A stretch of 64,000 bases of DNA from contig NZ_CP117884.1 in NCBI RefSeq assembly GCF_028736235.1, positions 992,001-1,056,000 on the forward strand, read 5' to 3'. The stretch is from Lacticaseibacillus pabuli. Its GTDB lineage: Bacteria; Bacillota; Bacilli; Lactobacillales; Lactobacillaceae. The first letter of the stretch is position 1. Each line of letters begins with the position of its first letter. Positions 43,972-52,089 of this stretch are shown piece by piece. A model generated the notes under the pieces. The model was not told the DNA's origin and did no database searches. It worked only from the letters and a program-made list of their open reading frames with translations. The translations under genes and the position numbers were made by a program.

Positions 43972-44521
43972 CTGGTCGATTACGACTTTAAAACAATATA
44001 ACCACAAGCCGCTCACGTTCGATGACACTGTCGACGTGAAGGCGGAGCTGATGGAACGGAATCCAGACATTATCGACATGACGCCGGTACACGCAACGGG
44101 TACAATCCTGTTCAGCCGCGGCGACTACACCGTCGATGGGGATCTGAAAGCTGAGGTCACCTTGCCTTCAACACGCAGTTTGGTCCCGGTGCAGGTGCCC
44201 ATTGATTTTCACTTTACCGAAACGTACCTGGCTGACGAATCGCACAGTGATCAGTACGAGGAAGATGACGTGCTGATTCCACTAACGAGTGACTGGCTGG
44301 ATCTCATGCCAGCAGTCAAGGACAACTTATTGCTGTCCTTGCCATTGCGCGTTTTGACCAAGGAAGAGGAAAATGCCGTCACACTACCTAGTGGGGATGA
44401 CTGGACCTTGATGACTGAGGAAGAAGCGGCACCGGTGCCACCAGAAGAGCGTCCGAACAACCCATTTGCGGGCCTGCAGGGGATGTTTGATGACAAGGGT
44501 GACGATTCGGACAAACAGTGA
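43964..44521 (+). CDS. yceD: DUF177/YceD-family protein
   Basis: A 185-residue acidic protein (MLNWSITTLKQYN, ILFSRGDYTVDGDLKAEVTLP, DLMPAVKDNLLLSLPLRVL). DUF177 proteins are linked to 23S rRNA accumulation in plants and bacteria. rpmF, which commonly follows, is absent here; gnd comes next. Confidence 0.88.
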   Translation: MLNWSITTLKQYNHKPLTFDDTVDVKAELMERNPDIIDMTPVHATGTILFSRGDYTVDGDLKAEVTLPSTRSLVPVQVPIDFHFTETYLADESHSDQYEEDDVLIPLTSDWLDLMPAVKDNLLLSLPLRVLTKEEENAVTLPSGDDWTLMTEEEAAPVPPEERPNNPFAGLQGMFDDKGDDSDKQ

Positions 44522-44638
44522 GATAAGTCGGTTGCCTTCTGCGACTTTTCTGCTAGGATTAGAAGAGTAAGTGGATTGATGAACAAGCAAACGAACGATC
44601 AATATGGCATTTACTAAATTAATGGAGGCTTTATACTG

Positions 44639-46063
44639 ATGGACAAACCACAAATTGGTGTTATTGGGATGGCTGTCATGGGGAAGAACCTGGCGCTCAA
44701 CATTGAGAGCCGGGGCAACACCGTGGCAATCTTCAACCGGACGGGTTCAAAGACAAAGAAGGTTGTTGAAGATCACCCTGAAAAGAAGCTCGTGCCTAGC
44801 TATACGATTGAGGATTTCGTTGCCTCTTTGGAAAAGCCACGCCGTATCTTGATGATGGTCAAGGCCGGTGCTGGTACTGACGCCGTGATTGCGCAGTTGC
44901 TGCCATTGCTCGACAAGGGTGACGTTTTGATTGATGGTGGGAACACCTTCTTTGAAGACACCATGCGTCGCAATGCAGAACTGGACAAGTCCGGGATCAA
45001 ATTTATCGGTATGGGTGTTTCTGGTGGTGAACTTGGTGCCCTTGAAGGCCCATCCCTCATGCCAGGTGGCCAGAAGGAAGCTTATGACCTGGTCGCACCT
45101 ATCTTGAACCAGATTGCTGCTAAGGCTGAAGACGGCGAACCATGTGTCACCTACATCGGCCCTAATGGTGCGGGTCACTACGTCAAGATGGTCCACAACG
45201 GGATTGAATATGGCGACATGGAGCTCATTTCTGAGAGCTACAACGTGCTGCGTAACCTCGTTGGCCTGTCCGTCGACGAAATCGCCGGCATCTTCAACGA
45301 CTGGAAGCAGGGCGAACTGTCTTCTTACCTGATTGATATCACTGCTGATATCTTGACCCGTAAGGACGACCAGGGCTCTGACAAGCCAATCGTTGACATG
45401 ATCCTTGATGCCGCTGGTAACAAGGGGACTGGTAAGTGGAGCTCACAGTCAGCCCTCGAACTCGGTGTGCCTCAGTCTGTTATTACCGAATCCGTCTACG
45501 CCCGTTACATCTCCGCGATGAAGGACGAACGTGTGGCTGCAAGCAGGGAATTGCCAAAGCCAGTTGGCAAGGTCAACTTCGACAAGAAGGAAGTTGTCGA
45601 GATGATCCGCAAGGCGCTCTACTTCTCCAAGCTCATGAGTTACGCTCAGGGCTTCGAACAGATGCGTGTTGCTAGCGAGCACTACGACTGGAACCTCCAG
45701 TACGGCGACCTCGCAAAGATCTGGCGTGAAGGCTGCATCATCCGTGCGAAGTTCCTCCAGAACATCACGGATGCTTACACCAAGAACCCAGAACTTTCCA
45801 ACCTGCTCCTTGATGACTACTTCAAGGACATCGCCCGCAACTACCAGGAAGCCGTTCGTGACCTGGTTGCCCTCGCGGTTAAGGCCGGCGTGCCAGTTCC
45901 TGGTTTCTCCGCTGCCATTTCCTACTACGACAGCTACCGTGCAGAAGTATTGCCTGCTAACCTGATTCAGGCGCAGCGTGACTACTTTGGTGCCCACACC
46001 TACCAGCGTGTCGATGACAAGTCTGGCAAGGCTTACCACTACACCTGGTATACCGAACAGTAA
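44639..46063 (+). CDS. gnd: 6-phosphogluconate dehydrogenase (decarboxylating)
   Basis: A 474-residue enzyme of the pentose phosphate pathway, giving ribulose-5-phosphate, CO2 and NADPH. N-terminal [17 protein letters not shown] nucleotide site, substrate-site [12 protein letters not shown], and the C-terminal [17 protein letters not shown] lies ten bases before ATG. Confidence 0.97.
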   Translation: MDKPQIGVIGMAVMGKNLALNIESRGNTVAIFNRTGSKTKKVVEDHPEKKLVPSYTIEDFVASLEKPRRILMMVKAGAGTDAVIAQLLPLLDKGDVLIDGGNTFFEDTMRRNAELDKSGIKFIGMGVSGGELGALEGPSLMPGGQKEAYDLVAPILNQIAAKAEDGEPCVTYIGPNGAGHYVKMVHNGIEYGDMELISESYNVLRNLVGLSVDEIAGIFNDWKQGELSSYLIDITADILTRKDDQGSDKPIVDMILDAAGNKGTGKWSSQSALELGVPQSVITESVYARYISAMKDERVAASRELPKPVGKVNFDKKEVVEMIRKALYFSKLMSYAQGFEQMRVASEHYDWNLQYGDLAKIWREGCIIRAKFLQNITDAYTKNPELSNLLLDDYFKDIARNYQEAVRDLVALAVKAGVPVPGFSAAISYYDSYRAEVLPANLIQAQRDYFGAHTYQRVDDKSGKAYHYTWYTEQ

Positions 46064-46078
46064 GATTTTAAACTAAAA

Positions 46079-46138
46079 CAAACGGCCTCCAGCAACGTTT
46101 TCCGGTGTTATACCGGCGTTGCTGGAGGCCGTTTTTTT
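46079..46138 (+). terminator. gnd terminator
   Basis: A 17-bp arm (46081-46097 with 46117-46133) plus an inner CCGGT/TACCGG part and seven Ts. The prophage remnant lies directly beyond. Confidence 0.92.
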
Positions 46139-46165
46139 GTTGGTTTGAGTTAGTTTTTGAAATCT

Positions 46166-46205
46166 ATGCGGGATTTTGTGTGGGACTCTCGTAAAATCCC
46201 GCATG
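46166..46205. repeat. 12-bp inverted repeat at the integrase 3' end
   Basis: ATGCGGGATTTT and AAAATCCCGCAT form a perfect 12-bp inverted repeat with a 15-base spacer, 10 bases past the integrase stop. No T-run follows on either strand. It could be an integrase arm site or part of att. Confidence 0.5.
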
Positions 46206-46214
46206 ACTCGCGGG

Positions 46215-47399
46215 TCAACCGTTTGTATAATGCTCAAAACTGTTGAAAACTTCCGAGGTGGATTGTTTAGTTGGGCGAGTGTACTCCTTAGTCATTTCCA
46301 TTGATGAGTGTCCGAGCCAGTGCATGACATCAATCGCAGGTGCCTGAGAAGCAATGGCTTGGGAAGCAAAGAAGTGACGGAATACATGAGGGGAGACGTG
46401 CAGGCCAGTGATATCATTCACTTTTTTAAATAGCTGATTCATTCTAGTCGGGTATTGAGGTGTGCCGTTAATTGTTTGCCATAGCCAAAGAGGGTCTTTT
46501 TTAAATGCCGGATGCTGGGAACGTAGATTTTTGGCAGTTCAGACAGCAAAGCTTAAATCATCAATGATTGAACCGGACACGTATATGGTGCGATATGAGG
46601 CATTGGTCTTTAAAGGATCACCTTCACGTTTGGAATCCGTGTAGATTGTGCGGGACTTGTCTATTTTGATTTCAGCCATTTGTGAGCCGTCAGGTCGTTT
46701 ACTAAATGTGATGGAATTTGTCCGCAGACCGCAGACCTCGCCTCGGCGCATGCCAGTCACGGCCGCCAACGCAATGACTGAATAGTCGTACCGTTTCAGA
46801 GTATGTTTAGCCACATCAAGCCATTTAGCAAAGTCCTCTGGCTGCAATGATTTTGGTCGGGGTTCTTTGCCAGATGTGGTAACACCGTGAGTGCGATTCT
46901 TGTCCAAATATTCGTCTTGAATTGCGGCATTTAAAATAGAATTCAGAGCGATGAGAAGTGACCTAGATGTTTCTTTTGCATAGCCTTGGGCAGCTATATC
47001 ATCTAGCCATTCCTGAACTTGAGGCCTACGAATATCACGCAGGTTCATGTTACCAAAAGCAGGCTTGATACGTTGCTCGTAGCTTGCGACTGCTTTCTTG
47101 GCTGTCGAGGGGCGCCAGCGATTTGTTTTAAGCCGTTGATTCAAGTATTTTTTCCAGTAGCGGTCCAGGGTAATGTGTCCGCTGTTTAACTTGTCGAGTT
47201 TGTTCATTGCAAGATCGGCTTCGAACTGCTTTAGCTCTTTGTCAGCATCGTGCCAGTTTTTAAACCCAGACTTAGTGAACTCAGCACGCTTGTTGTTTGC
47301 GGCATAATAACCGCGACGAATGGCATATAGGGTTATACCTTTGGATGTCTCATATTTGTACAAATGTGGATGCTTGTTCATTGGTGTCCATTTTTTCAT
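46215..47399 (-). pseudogene. int: Phage tyrosine recombinase/integrase, broken by one nonsense codon
   Basis: A ~394-codon integrase interrupted by a single in-frame TGA at 46541-46539; the frame is continuous on both sides. N-terminal arm/core-binding part (YKYETSKGITLYAIRRGYY, then a SAM-like domain ITLDRYWKKYLNQR ... AKKAVASYEQRI), catalytic Arg in TGMRRGEVCGL, then after the stop HVFRH, the second His in HWLGHSS and the nucleophile Tyr in MTKEYTR. Only the TGA separates the halves, so recombination is lost unless it is read through. It faces gnd. Confidence 0.88.
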
Positions 47400-47508
47400 G
47401 ATGATTTGCTCCTTTATGGATTGTTGTTTGAATTAGTAGGTTCGCAGTTCACGAACCTATGTTCGGTATAGCTGTTAAAGAAAAGCCCGTTTTCGGGCTA
47501 CTCATTAC

Positions 47509-48480
47509 TTAATTCTGATTTGTCTGTTCCATCAGAGGCTTTTCCTGCCAATCGGTAGGGAAACCAAGATGTTGAGTAATGCTGTTAATATCAACTGAAT
47601 GAAGTCTATGCTGCAAAGTTCTTGTTCTTTTTCTTAGTGAGTTATAAAGCACACAGTACTCGGTTCTGCTGAGAAAGCATTTTAAGCTAACCAAAACAGA
47701 ATAAACTGTATTTCTCTCATCGTCAGAAGAAATACCGGCAGAATCATGTAAACTATTTAAATATTTTGCACTCGCACGACAGTTAAAATCTATCAGTCGA
47801 TTTCCGTGAGCGCAAACGTTTCTGGTCTCACGAATGTTTTCAATGAACGAGACAAGAGTTTCAGGTGGAATTCTAAGATCATTCAATTCAAGATTGTCTT
47901 CCAAAAAGCCCGTCATATCTTTAGCTATACGGTTTTGAATCCTTAAAGGAAGACTGGAAATGATTGATTGGATGTCTCCAAAGTCAAGGAATTCAACCAA
48001 CACCCACATTGGAACGTCGTCATACTTATTTACATAATAGTTGATGGGGTTGCCGGAATGCTTCCTGTTTCGCTTAATAACCCACGAGATTTTTGAGATA
48101 GTGTACACGATACTTAAAATAGCCTTCTCTTGGTAACAGCCAACGTCCAAGTATGCATATCGTTGGTTGGGATAAGCTTCGGCAAAACGATGTGCTAAGA
48201 CTGATTTTAGATGATTCTCTGCTGACAAAATAGCGTTCATCAAAATTTGCTTCATTTCCTTGTCATAAAAGTAGAGATGACAAACTTCGTCAAAATCTGC
48301 ACCATCTATATAAACATCAGGTTTACTTTGAAAATATTTACTGTATCCATTGACAATATTGTAATAATTATTGGTGAGCAAATAGCGTCTTGCTCTGGAC
48401 TCATCATTAATTAGTAAGCCTCTTTGTTTCAAGAGACTCAGCTGTTGATCAATGCTAAGAAAAACACGCTTTTCATGCAT
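47509..48480 (-). CDS. Abi_2/AbiF-family abortive infection protein with HEPN motif
   Basis: A 323-residue protein of the Abi_2 (AbiD/AbiF) family: the start FLSIDQQLSLLKQRGLLI, then ARRYLLTNNYYNIVNGYSKYF, and in the C-terminal half ENIRETRNVCAHGNRLI, which carries the HEPN R-x4-H RNase motif (RNVCAH, ~240). Such proteins stop phage growth by killing or arresting infected cells, likely through RNA cleavage. Start ATG 48480; upstream in-frame codons lie inside a terminator hairpin. It sits between the integrase and the SHOCT genes of the prophage remnant, the usual place for lysogeny-module defence genes. AT-richer than its neighbours. Its upstream RNA is described separately. Confidence 0.85.
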   Translation of the reverse strand: MHEKRVFLSIDQQLSLLKQRGLLINDESRARRYLLTNNYYNIVNGYSKYFQSKPDVYIDGADFDEVCHLYFYDKEMKQILMNAILSAENHLKSVLAHRFAEAYPNQRYAYLDVGCYQEKAILSIVYTISKISWVIKRNRKHSGNPINYYVNKYDDVPMWVLVEFLDFGDIQSIISSLPLRIQNRIAKDMTGFLEDNLELNDLRIPPETLVSFIENIRETRNVCAHGNRLIDFNCRASAKYLNSLHDSAGISSDDERNTVYSVLVSLKCFLSRTEYCVLYNSLRKRTRTLQHRLHSVDINSITQHLGFPTDWQEKPLMEQTNQN

Positions 48481-48511
48481 AAAAAAACTCCTCATTTTTA
48501 CATGAGGAGTT
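48481..48511 (-). terminator. Terminator hairpin that buries the abi ribosome site
   Basis: On the minus strand AACTCCTCAT pairs perfectly over ten bases with ATGAGGAGTT (48511-48502 with 48495-48486), loop GTAAAA, followed by seven Ts and then the ATG of abi. The 3' arm contains AGGAG, the only ribosome site for that ATG. Confidence 0.88.
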
Positions 48512-48548
48512 CGCAACGGTCCCCGTAGAGATGCCGTCACTTCTTGTT
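48481..48548 (-). ncRNA. Candidate small RNA upstream of the Abi_2 gene (abiF-RNA/type III antitoxin-like)
   Basis: Starting about 7 bases after the -10, ~68 nt with no ORF ends in the terminator at 48511-48481. It holds two ACGG copies and one CCGT that could form alternative stems, one of them ACGG-GGA-CCGT, before the terminator. A promoter-short RNA-terminator-HEPN gene order is that of type III toxin-antitoxin loci, and matches my memory of an abiF RNA motif reported upstream of Abi_2 genes; the match was not checked. Confidence 0.65.
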
Positions 48549-48554
48549 AACCTC

Positions 48555-48583
48555 ATGTTAGAAGACGCAAATACTAAAGTCAA
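48555..48583 (-). promoter_or_regulatory. Promoter of the abi-associated RNA
   Basis: TTGACT (48583-48578), 17-bp spacer, TAACAT (48560-48555), reading leftward. Confidence 0.75.
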
Positions 48584-48615
48584 CACACACTAGAAAATAA
48601 TTTTAAAAGCCTGTC

Positions 48616-49506
48616 CTACAATCCCAGTAGTTCTTTCTTCTTAGCGTCGAAGTCATCTTGTGTGATGACGCCATCGTCAAGCAGAGACTTCATATCGCGT
48701 AACTGGTCAGCAACAGTTTGCTGTTTCGGTGCGACATCAACACCATCGTTTGCCAAGACAGCTTTCCGCATTTCAGCTTCATACTCGTCATTTGAAATCT
48801 GCCCATTGTTAAGTGCTTTTTCCAGCCGGTCAAGTCGTTCCCCAATACTCATGCTTTGGTTAGGGTAACTCGACGTGGGTGATGTCTGAGGCTCTGGAAT
48901 GGCGGGGGTAGGGTCGGATACTGTCTCTCCACGTTCCTGAGCTAAATAAGCTGCCCATGCCGCATCATCATTTGGGTCGGTTGGAGGTGTGAGAGTGTCA
49001 AAAGGCTTCTGATTTAGGACTGGAATGTTTGCTGAATTGTTGCCAATAAGATTACGACGAGTGCCTTCGAAGTCAACGAGACAAACCTTTGCATATGCAT
49101 TTGCTTCTGCGGTAGTCATAGCCCACCTGAGCACAATGGTGTCGTTGGGCCGGTTATCGATGATGTTTTGTGCATCTATAAAAATCATTCTAGTTTGAGT
49201 ACGATCTTCCCATGTGTTGGTTTCGTATTGCCTTCCATGGTTAAATCCAACCACAGCCCCTAATCCACCAGCAAGGGCGCCCCCGACAAAAGCGCTGCCC
49301 AGACCTCCATGACCCTTGGTTTCGGTGTGCATTTTGCCTGCTTTGTGATTCATTCCGATTAAATAAAAGTCGGTCATATCCATTTTCGAACCAGGAAAGT
49401 GAAAAATACGGGATTGTTCATCAAAGATAAACTTGACGTCCATTCCCCATTCTCCGAGTGCTCTCATGCCTGGTCCGTCAACGCCTTCAAACTTGTCCTT
49501 AATCAC
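48616..49506 (-). CDS. SHOCT-tailed prophage protein A, unknown
   Basis: A 296-residue protein: an N-terminal domain (VKFIFDEQSRIFHF ... with a Gly-rich stretch GGLGSAFVGGALAGGLGAVVG at ~75-95 that may be membrane-active), a polar middle, and two C-terminal SHOCT-like helical hairpins (IGERLDRLEKALNNGQISNDEY and DQLRDMKSLLDDGVITQDDF). SHOCT modules often end short secreted or membrane proteins and mediate oligomerisation. Start GTG 49506 with GGAGG seven bases upstream; the frame above it is a shifted copy of the neighbour's tail. Function not known. Confidence 0.7.
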   Translation of the reverse strand: MIKDKFEGVDGPGMRALGEWGMDVKFIFDEQSRIFHFPGSKMDMTDFYLIGMNHKAGKMHTETKGHGGLGSAFVGGALAGGLGAVVGFNHGRQYETNTWEDRTQTRMIFIDAQNIIDNRPNDTIVLRWAMTTAEANAYAKVCLVDFEGTRRNLIGNNSANIPVLNQKPFDTLTPPTDPNDDAAWAAYLAQERGETVSDPTPAIPEPQTSPTSSYPNQSMSIGERLDRLEKALNNGQISNDEYEAEMRKAVLANDGVDVAPKQQTVADQLRDMKSLLDDGVITQDDFDAKKKELLGL

Positions 49507-49522
49507 ATTCAACCCTCCATAA

Positions 49523-50089
49523 TCACAAACCCAGCAGCTGCTTCTTCTTTGTATCAAAGTCAGCTTGAGTGATGACACCATCATCAAGCAGTGACTTCAT
49601 GTCGCGAAGTTGGTCAGGAACGGTTGAGGATTGCTGTGCAGTGGCAGGCTGGGCTTTACGCTCAGACATCGCAGGCCAAGAATCCACGGTCCGCTGTACG
49701 TTCTGAATGTTGTCTTTCCAGAAGCCTTCACCAGCCATGAAAGTGTAGCAGATGTAGGTAGCCTTTTTACCGTTGGAATCCGTAATTTCCATGCGGTCAG
49801 CGTTGAAGAGCAGGCGACCATTGATGAACTTGGTCTTGCTAATCTCGACGTTGCCAACATCTTCATAGGATACAAAGTGGTGTGTTCCATTGAAATGGCG
49901 CATCAGGTTGAGTCCCATAAAAAGAATGCCATTGTTCTGGAAACTGGCGATGTAGTAGCGGTCGCTCAAAGCTGCATAGCTACCCAAAAGCATCTTGATA
50001 CCACTGACAGATTCGATGTACACGCTTGTTGAAGGGTCGTTGGGATAATCGAGTTTACCTAGTTCTTGTTGAATTGCATCTAATTTCAT
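49523..50089 (-). CDS. SHOCT-tailed prophage protein B (PH-like domain), unknown
   Basis: A 188-residue protein: a PH-like beta domain (about 25-140; YYIASFQNNGILFMGLNL, HHFVSYEDVGNVEISKTKF, NGRLLFNADRMEITDSNGK) and a C-terminal SHOCT tail almost identical to that of protein A (DQLRDMKSLLDDGVIT). Their last ~100 bases form a direct repeat, so the two may have arisen by tail duplication. The ribosome site is weak. Confidence 0.7.
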   Translation of the reverse strand: MKLDAIQQELGKLDYPNDPSTSVYIESVSGIKMLLGSYAALSDRYYIASFQNNGILFMGLNLMRHFNGTHHFVSYEDVGNVEISKTKFINGRLLFNADRMEITDSNGKKATYICYTFMAGEGFWKDNIQNVQRTVDSWPAMSERKAQPATAQQSSTVPDQLRDMKSLLDDGVITQADFDTKKKQLLGL

Positions 50090-50104
50090 TATTTCTCAGT
50101 GCTC

Positions 50105-50899
50105 CTACTTTGTTGTGTGATCCACAATCTTATCAACCATGAATGCAGGAACTGTAGAGTCATCGCCGTTTGTTGTTTCATAAGTGTACGTATTCCAGTA
50201 CTTGCCATAAAAAGTAACGTTGTCATCCTCTAAAATGCGTACGCCGTGTGTTAGTGATGGTTTGTATTGAATGTAAACAAGCTGGTCAGTATCGCCGTTC
50301 AAAGCAACTAACAAGTTTACACGGCTTGTTTTTTCACTTGCCACCTGGAAAACTTGACCAGAAAATTGCATTTTAACCTTGTCAAATTTATCGGGTGTGC
50401 GAACTAGCTGATCATAGCTGTAGTTAGGGGAGTAGTAATTCTCTGCTGCTTTCTTTTGAGCAGCCTTGCTTGAGCTCGAGGCGTCTTCAGCAGAAGATGA
50501 GCTACTGTAAGCTTTGGCATCATCCTGGGCGTGGTCGGAGAATGCTAACTTCTTGACCTTTTTGTAATCACCAGCATGAAAATCATCGTATTCATCTGGC
50601 TTTTTGTTTGAGCCGAAGATATATGCAGTGTCAACTGAGCCATCATCATTTGCTTCAATGTGCCACTTGCCATTTTTGACCTTGGACACATCCATGATAG
50701 AGCCATTCACCCCATACCCAACATACTTATAGCCAGAGGCCTTTCCTCGTACGTCTGCCATATCATCTTTGATTTTGCCATCTTTGAGACCACTTGTAAT
50801 GGTGAGCGACTTGGCAGGCTTTGCTGTACTTTGTGACCCACATGCGGCAAGCATCATCGTACCCATAGCGACTGCTGTCGCAACAACAACTTTTTTCAT
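50105..50899 (-). CDS. Prophage-encoded lipoprotein
   Basis: A 264-residue lipoprotein with lipobox LAAC (Cys ~20). A first domain (SLTITSGLKDGKIKDDMAD ... DGSVDTAYIFGSNKKP) is joined by a Ser/Ala linker (~130-150) to a second (SYDQLVRTPDKFDKVKMQFSG ... VTFYGKYWNTYTYE). This two-domain type is frequent in lactobacillus lysogeny modules, where lipoproteins can block entry of related phages; that role is inferred. GGAGG before ATG. Confidence 0.8.
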   Translation of the reverse strand: MKKVVVATAVAMGTMMLAACGSQSTAKPAKSLTITSGLKDGKIKDDMADVRGKASGYKYVGYGVNGSIMDVSKVKNGKWHIEANDDGSVDTAYIFGSNKKPDEYDDFHAGDYKKVKKLAFSDHAQDDAKAYSSSSSAEDASSSSKAAQKKAAENYYSPNYSYDQLVRTPDKFDKVKMQFSGQVFQVASEKTSRVNLLVALNGDTDQLVYIQYKPSLTHGVRILEDDNVTFYGKYWNTYTYETTNGDDSTVPAFMVDKIVDHTTK

Positions 50900-50946
50900 T
50901 TCATCCTCCGAGAACGTTTGTTATTAGCTAGTTAAAAAAATAAGCC

Positions 50947-51375
50947 TTAAATTCCATACATAGTTTGTAGGTCGCCGATTGTTTCAGGTAGGTGGCCTGT
51001 TTCTTCATTATATAGCTCTGTCAGTAAAGTGAGGCAGAATGACTCTGCCTGTTGCTCTGACTTGCTGTAGCCATGATCTGCAGTTCGATAATAGGCGGCT
51101 ACACCATTTTGCATGACGGCATGGCCCAATTCGTGTGCCAAAACTCTAGTGCGTAAGGGGCTGTCTCTAATTGCTGATGACAGTATTATGAACGGCTTGT
51201 CATCGGGTAGAAAACCGGTACGACCCAGTTTGTCCTTACCAAGAGCATTTGACCACATCAAATCAATATCGAGTATCTCAACCAGTTTCCATGGGTCAGC
51301 AGTGCCATATCGAAATTTCATGAAGAACGCCCATTCCTGAGCGGTTCGAGGTACATCATCCTTTGGGTCAATCAC
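50947..51375 (-). CDS. ImmA/IrrE-family metallopeptidase
   Basis: A 142-residue zincin with the HELGH motif (VLAHELGHAV, ~82-91) and a Glu further on (EQQAESFC). ImmA-type peptidases cleave the partner phage repressor and switch mobile elements on. GTG start overlaps the repressor stop by four bases (GTGA), so the two are co-translated. Confidence 0.9.
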   Translation of the reverse strand: MIDPKDDVPRTAQEWAFFMKFRYGTADPWKLVEILDIDLMWSNALGKDKLGRTGFLPDDKPFIILSSAIRDSPLRTRVLAHELGHAVMQNGVAAYYRTADHGYSKSEQQAESFCLTLLTELYNEETGHLPETIGDLQTMYGI

Positions 51376-51776
51376 TTATTGTCGCCACCTTCGTCCTTGT
51401 TGATTGGCATTCGCTTCAGATTCAGGCGGTTCCAGAAGATTTGGGTCATAGACATCTTAAGCTTGTCTTTCTCATCTTCAGTAAGCTCAGCACCACCAAA
51501 AGAGAAACCATCCATAGCTGCTGGATCATCGAGCCAAGTCTTCAAGTCAGTGACCTGCTGTTGAGTGGCCCATGCTGGAGTTTTGTTCACTCCTAATAAG
51601 TAGTCAACAGTCACACTGTAGTACTGTGCTAGCTTCATCTTGGTGGAGTCATCTGGTTGCCGTTTGCCAGATTCATACGCGGTATAAGCAGGCCTAGTAA
51701 TGCCCAAAAAATTAGCCACGTCCTCTTGTGTTAAGTGCTTTGCTAGTCGCAACTCTTTTAATCGTTCAGGTAACAT
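51372..51776 (-). CDS. CI-like phage repressor (XRE family)
   Basis: A 134-residue repressor. The N-terminal HTH (LTQEDVANFLGITRPAYTAYESGKRQP, ~15-40) is typical; the C-terminal part (to NLKRMPINKDEGG) has no LexA-type peptidase, as expected when an ImmA partner does the cleaving. AGGAGG seven bases before ATG. Divergent from the cro stump; three likely operators lie between. Confidence 0.9.
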   Translation of the reverse strand: MLPERLKELRLAKHLTQEDVANFLGITRPAYTAYESGKRQPDDSTKMKLAQYYSVTVDYLLGVNKTPAWATQQQVTDLKTWLDDPAAMDGFSFGGAELTEDEKDKLKMSMTQIFWNRLNLKRMPINKDEGGDNK

Positions 51777-51801
51777 TACGGCACCTCCTTATGCGACTAT
51801 G

Positions 51802-51901
51802 GTAACAAATAGTTACAGACAAAAAAGTTTCGATTTGTGACAATTTAGGCTTTACATGTAACGATGTGTGACGCACTATAATAGATGTAACGAAATGATA
51901 C
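51802..51901. promoter_or_regulatory. Repressor operators O1-O3 and the cro promoter
   Basis: Three 15-bp sites with half-sites around a 5-base centre: GTAAC-n5-GTTAC (51802-51816), GTAAC-n5-GTGAC (51858-51872), GTAAC-n5-GATAC (51887-51901). The rightward -10 TATAAT (51877-51882) lies between O2 and O3; TTTACA (51851-51856) is a wide-spaced -35. Confidence 0.75.
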
Positions 51902-51919
51902 GTGAAAGGTGGTACGAAA

Positions 51920-52021
51920 TTGAGAGAGTGGTTAAAGCAAGCTCGCGAGCAATCTGGCTTGACTCAGAAAGAACTCGCACAAAGCGTTGATGTCACTCGT
52001 CCTGCGTACAAGGAACAATAA
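51920..52021 (+). pseudogene. Truncated Cro-like XRE regulator
   Basis: TTG start behind AAAGGTGG, then 33 codons that match an XRE helix-turn-helix start (REWLKQAREQSGLTQKELAQ, DVTRPAY) and break off as KEQ then TAA. The related CI repeats the same TRPAY but continues with its recognition turn; here the rest is gone. This marks the right deletion junction of the prophage. Confidence 0.8.
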
Positions 52022-52035
52022 GCAACTATTACACT

Positions 52036-52085
52036 AAAATCACCCGTCTCCATTGGCAAATGTCGGTGGAGACGGGTGATTTTTT
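52036..52085. terminator. Terminator between the cro stump and the Nox-like gene
   Basis: A 13-bp stem ATCACCCGTCTCC / GGAGACGGGTGAT with Ts on the right and As on the left. Confidence 0.85.
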
Positions 52086-52089
52086 GCGC

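Noticed and set aside
46064..52089. Direct repeats as attL and attR around the prophage remnant
   Set aside because: Sequences beyond the gnd terminator and after the cro stump share only short AT-rich words of about seven bases; no convincing core repeat was found.
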